Positions 6,031 to 8,719 of a stretch of 8,719 nucleotides of DNA are shown in pieces. The stretch is from CAZDIO01 sp964505555 (GTDB taxonomy: Bacteria > Bdellovibrionota_C > UBA2361 > SZUA-149 > CAZDIO01). Both the position numbers and the translations under genes were made by a program. The notes below the pieces were generated by a model. It had not been told where the DNA came from and did no database searches. It worked only from the letters and a program-made list of their open reading frames with translations. Location of the stretch: contig CAZDIO010000161.1 of assembly GCA_964505555.1 (NCBI GenBank), positions 1 through 8,719 of the forward strand, written 5' to 3'. Position 1 is the stretch's first letter. Every line of letters begins with the position of its first letter.

Positions 6031-7695
6031 CTAATAACCAACAAAATCTGGTGAGACCCCAATACTCCGCAGCGCTGCCTCTGGCGAAATTTTTCCACTC
6101 TGAAGAGCTTCTCGCACATATACCGCATACGGAATAAAGCCCGCTTCAAAAGCAATTTTTTTTAACTCCACAAAAAATCCTGGGGAAATACGACATTCAC
6201 CTTCACCGCTTACTGCTGAAAGATGAAATAATTTTTCACGAACACGTTCATCAATTGAAAATAATTCAAAAACAGCAAGTCGTCCCCTCTTTCCTGAAAA
6301 GCTACATCCTGCACATCCCCTTGAAGTTCCGATACGAGATGAATTCTCTAAATAAAATAATCGCTGAAGTTTTGCATCAATTTTTTCTTCTAAAAAACAT
6401 TCAGGGCAATTTTTTGCGATAAGCCGGGAGCCGATGAGCAACCGCACAGAGGAAAAAATAAGATTTATATCTACCCCGAGATTAAAAAGTCTTAAGAATG
6501 CATCAAGGCAACTTCCTGCATGGATCGTGCTTAGTACCAGTTGACCAGTAATTCCTGCCGTAAGGGCGGTCTGTGCTGCATGTTTCTGACGAATCTCACC
6601 GATCATTAGCACATCAGGATCTTGCCGAAGTACGGGGGGAAGAAAATCCTGATAGTGGAGTCCTCGCTCACTTGAAATATCGATCTGGTTGACTCCGGGA
6701 AGCTTTCTCTCTACCGGATCTTCAATGGTAACAATATTTCTCCAGGGGGTATTGAGATGATGAAGAATTGCATAGAGAAGTGTTGATTTTCCGCTTCCGG
6801 TAGGCCCCACACAAAGGATCGTTCCGATACCACCCTCAACATGATATCGCACGCAGCGCTCCTGCTCCTGAAACATTCCCAAAGCAGAAAACCCTTTTGC
6901 TCCCTCACCAATAAGATCCGTAAGTTTTTCTTCAAGCACCCGAAGACAGATCTTTTCTCCACCCCGTTGTGGAAGCACAGAGACCCTCAAGCGAACTTTC
7001 ACAGCGTTACTTCCGTGATCAAAGCCACCTTCCTGCGGCATACATTGCTCAGTGATATCAAGTTGAGAGAGGATCTTTATACGGCGGCATATCTGCTGCG
7101 CTATAGGAAATGGAATTTGAAAACGGCTCTCCACTCGAAGCTCTCCATCAACTCGAAACCGCACCCGATAGTGGGCCTCAAGCGGCTCCAAATGAATATC
7201 GGAAGCCCCTACAGAAATTGCACAATCAAGGATCGCGCTGAGGAGCTTTGGAACACTCCGCTCGTTTATGAAGGTGTCTTCCTCCTCCTTTTTTTGGGGA
7301 AGAAGTAAAAGCTCAGTATTTGTTGTTTCTAATAGGGCGCAGACATCTTCCTCCGAACCACGATAGGCGATATAGATAGCTTTTTCGAGAATCTCTCGTT
7401 CGATGCACTCTGGAGAAACCTCACAACCAGCGACAAATCGCAGCTGTTGAACGTCAGCAATAGATAACGGTTTAGGAAAAAGTGCTGTCAGGAGCGATCC
7501 TCTTTGTTCGTCGCCGATAAACACAAGGGGAAGAACGCAAAGTTTCTCGGCAACAGCAATTGGGATGAGTTCTCTTGCACGCGAAGTAGAAGACCGCGCT
7601 ATCTCCCGCCAGAGCTCTCCGTTGGAACTCAGTGAGGGTCCATCAAAGTCTGTAAACGAAGAGAGGGTACGTGAAGGTGTGGGTGTTAACTGCAT
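6031..7695 (-). CDS. GspE/PilB/PulE-family secretion or pilus ATPase
   Basis: The 554-residue cytoplasmic protein has the layout of type II secretion/type IV pilus assembly ATPases. An N-terminal GspE-II/MshEN-like region covers about 40-108, and the DIHLEP segment is at 166-171. Walker A GPTGSGKST spans 297-305, the Asp box VTIEDPVE 322-329, Walker B RQDPDVLMIGEIR 357-369 and the His box STIHAG 389-394. Four cysteines (CPEC 430-433, CAGC 461-464) form the zinc-binding module typical of GspE and PilB. Catalytic residues are kept, but the usual GEIRDxETA run reads GEIRQKHAA, so it is a divergent member. No gspD/F/G or pilC/M/N gene lies beside it, so GspE and PilB roles cannot be told apart. 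The ATG at 7695 has only a weak AAGAGAA upstream. A 436-base gap precedes it and recJ follows. Confidence 0.9.
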   Translation of the reverse strand: MQLTPTPSRTLSSFTDFDGPSLSSNGELWREIARSSTSRARELIPIAVAEKLCVLPLVFIGDEQRGSLLTALFPKPLSIADVQQLRFVAGCEVSPECIEREILEKAIYIAYRGSEEDVCALLETTNTELLLLPQKKEEEDTFINERSVPKLLSAILDCAISVGASDIHLEPLEAHYRVRFRVDGELRVESRFQIPFPIAQQICRRIKILSQLDITEQCMPQEGGFDHGSNAVKVRLRVSVLPQRGGEKICLRVLEEKLTDLIGEGAKGFSALGMFQEQERCVRYHVEGGIGTILCVGPTGSGKSTLLYAILHHLNTPWRNIVTIEDPVERKLPGVNQIDISSERGLHYQDFLPPVLRQDPDVLMIGEIRQKHAAQTALTAGITGQLVLSTIHAGSCLDAFLRLFNLGVDINLIFSSVRLLIGSRLIAKNCPECFLEEKIDAKLQRLFYLENSSRIGTSRGCAGCSFSGKRGRLAVFELFSIDERVREKLFHLSAVSGEGECRISPGFFVELKKIAFEAGFIPYAVYVREALQSGKISPEAALRSIGVSPDFVGY

Positions 7696-7796
7696 ATACT
7701 GTTCTCTTGGAAAGATTGAATAATAGGGTGAATTTGAACAAACTCATCCTATTATTATCGGATGAAATCGTTTACGTGAGCGACGTCGCTGTTTTT

Positions 7797-7892
7797 TTAT
7801 TGAACACAGAGTTTCTCAGGGTTCCACAGAGTTAAAATTATTAATTTTTATTCTTTACTCTGTGGAACCCTGTGAAACTCTGTGTTCAATAA
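7797..7892. repeat. 96-bp palindrome with 36-bp arms built on CTCTGTG
   Basis: The arms at 7797-7832 and 7857-7892 are inverted copies with a single mismatch over 36 bases. The 24-base AT-only-like loop contains its own dyad (AAAATTA-T-TAATTTT, 7834-7848), so pairing can extend further. Each arm repeats a word close to CTCTGTG about three times (right arm ACTCTGTGG, CCCTGTG, ACTCTGTG). RNA from either strand would form a very stable hairpin. From memory, CTCTGTG-type intergenic repeats occur in many unrelated environmental bacteria. No transposase is linked here. Confidence 0.93.
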
Positions 7893-7936
7893 ATTGGTAT
7901 CAGAGCCCTGCTACACCAATCCTGCCTAAATGGTGT

Positions 7937-7951
7937 TTATTGGCCCAATAA
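7937..7951. repeat. 15-bp perfect dyad TTATTGG-C-CCAATAA
   Basis: Seven-base arms flank a single C. It is operator-like and sits in the gap upstream of both divergent genes, 45 bases from the large palindrome. No regulator can be named. Confidence 0.4.
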
Positions 7952-8131
7952 GGATTTAAGGGTTGCAACTTATTTCTAATTACTTTAAATAAAACGTAGT
8001 TTAATAGCCGATAAAACTAAAGTGTTTTTTGTTTTGTGCCGAAGATCACTGGTGTTTTGGATTTTTTAGACTAATTACATTTAAGCGTTGTTAATAGTCT
8101 CCTACATATATTTTTAAGATTTTAGTTAAAG

Positions 8132-8599
8132 ATGCTTGGGATTTATTTACTTGTAACCTTGATTACGCAGTTTTCTCCGCATAATCTTATTGCGTCTCTT
8201 GGCGTAAGTGAAAAGGTTGTCACCATTGAGTTTGAAAAACTAAACGGCCTCAGTGTGGGCTCTCCTGTATTGTTCGAAGGACGAGCAATCGGAAACGTTA
8301 CAAAGATTGACCGGGGCAACTGCTCTTTAGAGCCTTCGCTCCATGAGGAGGAATCTTCAAACTGCTTCCGGGTAGAAACAAAGATCATCCACAATGTAAA
8401 CACCGCCGTAAACAAAGAAACGATCGCGCTCATTACCTCTCCCTTAATGCCCGATCAATCAAGACGTGATTCTGTTGTCGAGTTAATCCCCTCAGAAGAC
8501 CAAACCTCATCAATAGAAAAAGACGTTCACCTCGTTGGCTTCTCGTCTTTTCTTCAGTTCTGGACATCAGAGCGAAAACTTCCCTCTCTTCCTAGCTAG
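8132..8599 (+). CDS. Minimal MCE/MlaD-domain envelope protein
   Basis: The 155-residue protein has a short hydrophobic N-terminus (MLGIYLLVTLITQF) and one MCE domain at about 28-119. The signature is VTIEFEKLNGLSVGSPVLFEGRAIGNVTKI (30-59, read in two parts), a second strand region FRVETKII (79-86), and ITSPLMP and VVELIPS near the end. MCE proteins form hexameric rings in the periplasm that carry lipids between membranes, usually with an MlaE/MlaF transporter. None of those partners is in the window, but the right side is cut at 8719. A charged Cys-containing insert (about 60-78) splits the domain. No long C-terminal helix follows, unlike many MCE proteins. An in-frame stop at 8123-8125 prevents a longer N-terminus. 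No clear ribosome binding site precedes the ATG. Confidence 0.78.
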   Translation: MLGIYLLVTLITQFSPHNLIASLGVSEKVVTIEFEKLNGLSVGSPVLFEGRAIGNVTKIDRGNCSLEPSLHEEESSNCFRVETKIIHNVNTAVNKETIALITSPLMPDQSRRDSVVELIPSEDQTSSIEKDVHLVGFSSFLQFWTSERKLPSLPS

Positions 8600-8654
8600 A
8601 TTTCTACTACTTAGACTTAGAGCGTCTAACAAAATGACGTTTCATTCCTGTCGT

Positions 8655-8719
8655 TGCGAGCGAAGCGAAGCAATCTCATGCTATTTACAAGGGTTCGAGA
8701 TTGCTTCGCTTCGCTCGCA
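8655..8719. repeat. Palindromic repeat with GCGAAGCAATCTC arms, cut by the window edge
   Basis: Perfect 23-base arms at 8655-8677 and 8697-8719 flank a 19-base loop; each contains the core GCGAAGCGAAGCAATCTC or its complement. The right arm reaches the last base of the window, so the element probably continues: the left flank CCTGTCGT before it suggests more pairing outside. From memory, GTCATTGCGAGCGAAGC-type palindromes of this kind are recurrent in several distantly related bacterial groups. It lies 55 bases after the MCE gene stop. Confidence 0.9.

Larger units (their letters stand above)
7696..8131. other. Noncoding gap between the divergent ATPase and MCE genes
   Basis: This 436-base gap must carry the promoters of both divergent genes, but no convincing sigma70 pair stands out. 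It holds the palindrome AGCGACGTCGCT (7779-7790) followed by seven T residues, the large palindrome 7797-7892, and the dyad TTATTGG-C-CCAATAA (7937-7951). An AT-rich stretch with T-runs (about 7990-8130) leads to the MCE gene. I see no gene in it. Confidence 0.7.

Noticed and set aside
5931..6137. Small plus-strand open frame between recJ and the ATPase gene
   Set aside because: It overlaps the 3' end of the ATPase gene and the likely recJ promoter, without a ribosome site.
6841..7308. Open frame of 155 codons on the plus strand inside the ATPase gene
   Set aside because: It lies fully antisense to a well-supported ATPase with Walker motifs, and its translation has no family features.
2135..7695. 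A joint secretion or pilus operon of cpaB and the ATPase
   Set aside because: recJ and about 1 kb of noncoding DNA separate them, recJ has its own likely promoter, and no structural pilus gene is present.
7779..7798. AGCGACGTCGCT followed by seven T residues as a terminator
   Set aside because: The palindrome has no room for a loop, leaving only a stem of about 4 bp, and no plus-strand gene ends nearby.
8143..8433. Open frame of 96 codons antisense to the MCE gene
   Set aside because: The plus-strand frame encodes a recognisable MCE domain; the antisense product resembles nothing known to me.
8611..8629. TTAGAC/GTCTAA hairpin after the MCE gene as a terminator
   Set aside because: The stem is only 6 bp and AT-rich and no T-run follows; it is too weak to call.

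Overview
The window comes from a chromosome of a Gram-negative (two-membrane) bacterium. The evidence is a lipobox-bearing lipoprotein, an MCE/MlaD-type envelope protein, a type II secretion/type IV pilus family ATPase and a Flp-pilus protein CpaB. By eye the base composition is moderately AT-rich. No ribosomal or other strong taxonomic marker is present. The mix would fit a deltaproteobacterial-grade or neighbouring lineage, but that is a weak inference.

Layout, left to right: (1) 1-336, minus strand, the N-terminal part of a DUF457/YdjM-like membrane metal-dependent hydrolase cut by the window edge. (2) 464-949, plus strand, a small lipoprotein with a fibronectin-III-like domain, preceded by a good sigma70-like promoter. 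(3) 964-1081, a large hexamer-phased palindrome between convergent genes. (4) 1080-1931, minus, an inositol-monophosphatase family protein (SuhB). (5) 2067-2101, an intrinsic terminator serving (6) cpaB, 2135-3070, minus. (7) 3071-4084, about 1 kb without a credible gene but rich in hairpins, with a pyrimidine-rich tract. (8) recJ, 4085-5932, minus, with a likely own promoter. (9) a GspE/PilB-type ATPase, 6031-7695, minus. (10) 7696-8131, a noncoding gap holding a 96-bp near-perfect palindrome. (11) 8132-8599, plus, a minimal MCE-domain protein. (12) 8655-8719, a palindromic repeat running into the right edge.

The genes do not form one pathway. They look like mostly single-gene transcription units: DNA repair (recJ), phosphate-ester metabolism or RNA-related housekeeping (suhB), and envelope or secretion functions (cpaB, the ATPase, the MCE protein, the lipoprotein). 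CpaB and the secretion ATPase lie in the same 6 kb but are separated by recJ and a long gap, so a joint role is only a possibility.

The most striking content is intergenic. Four large palindromes of unrelated sequence (964-1081, 3714-3759, 7797-7892, 8655-8719) sit in gene borders, and two are built from phased short words. I see no convincing new defence or mobile system in the coding content. The best leads are the palindromes and the 1-kb noncoding block upstream of cpaB.
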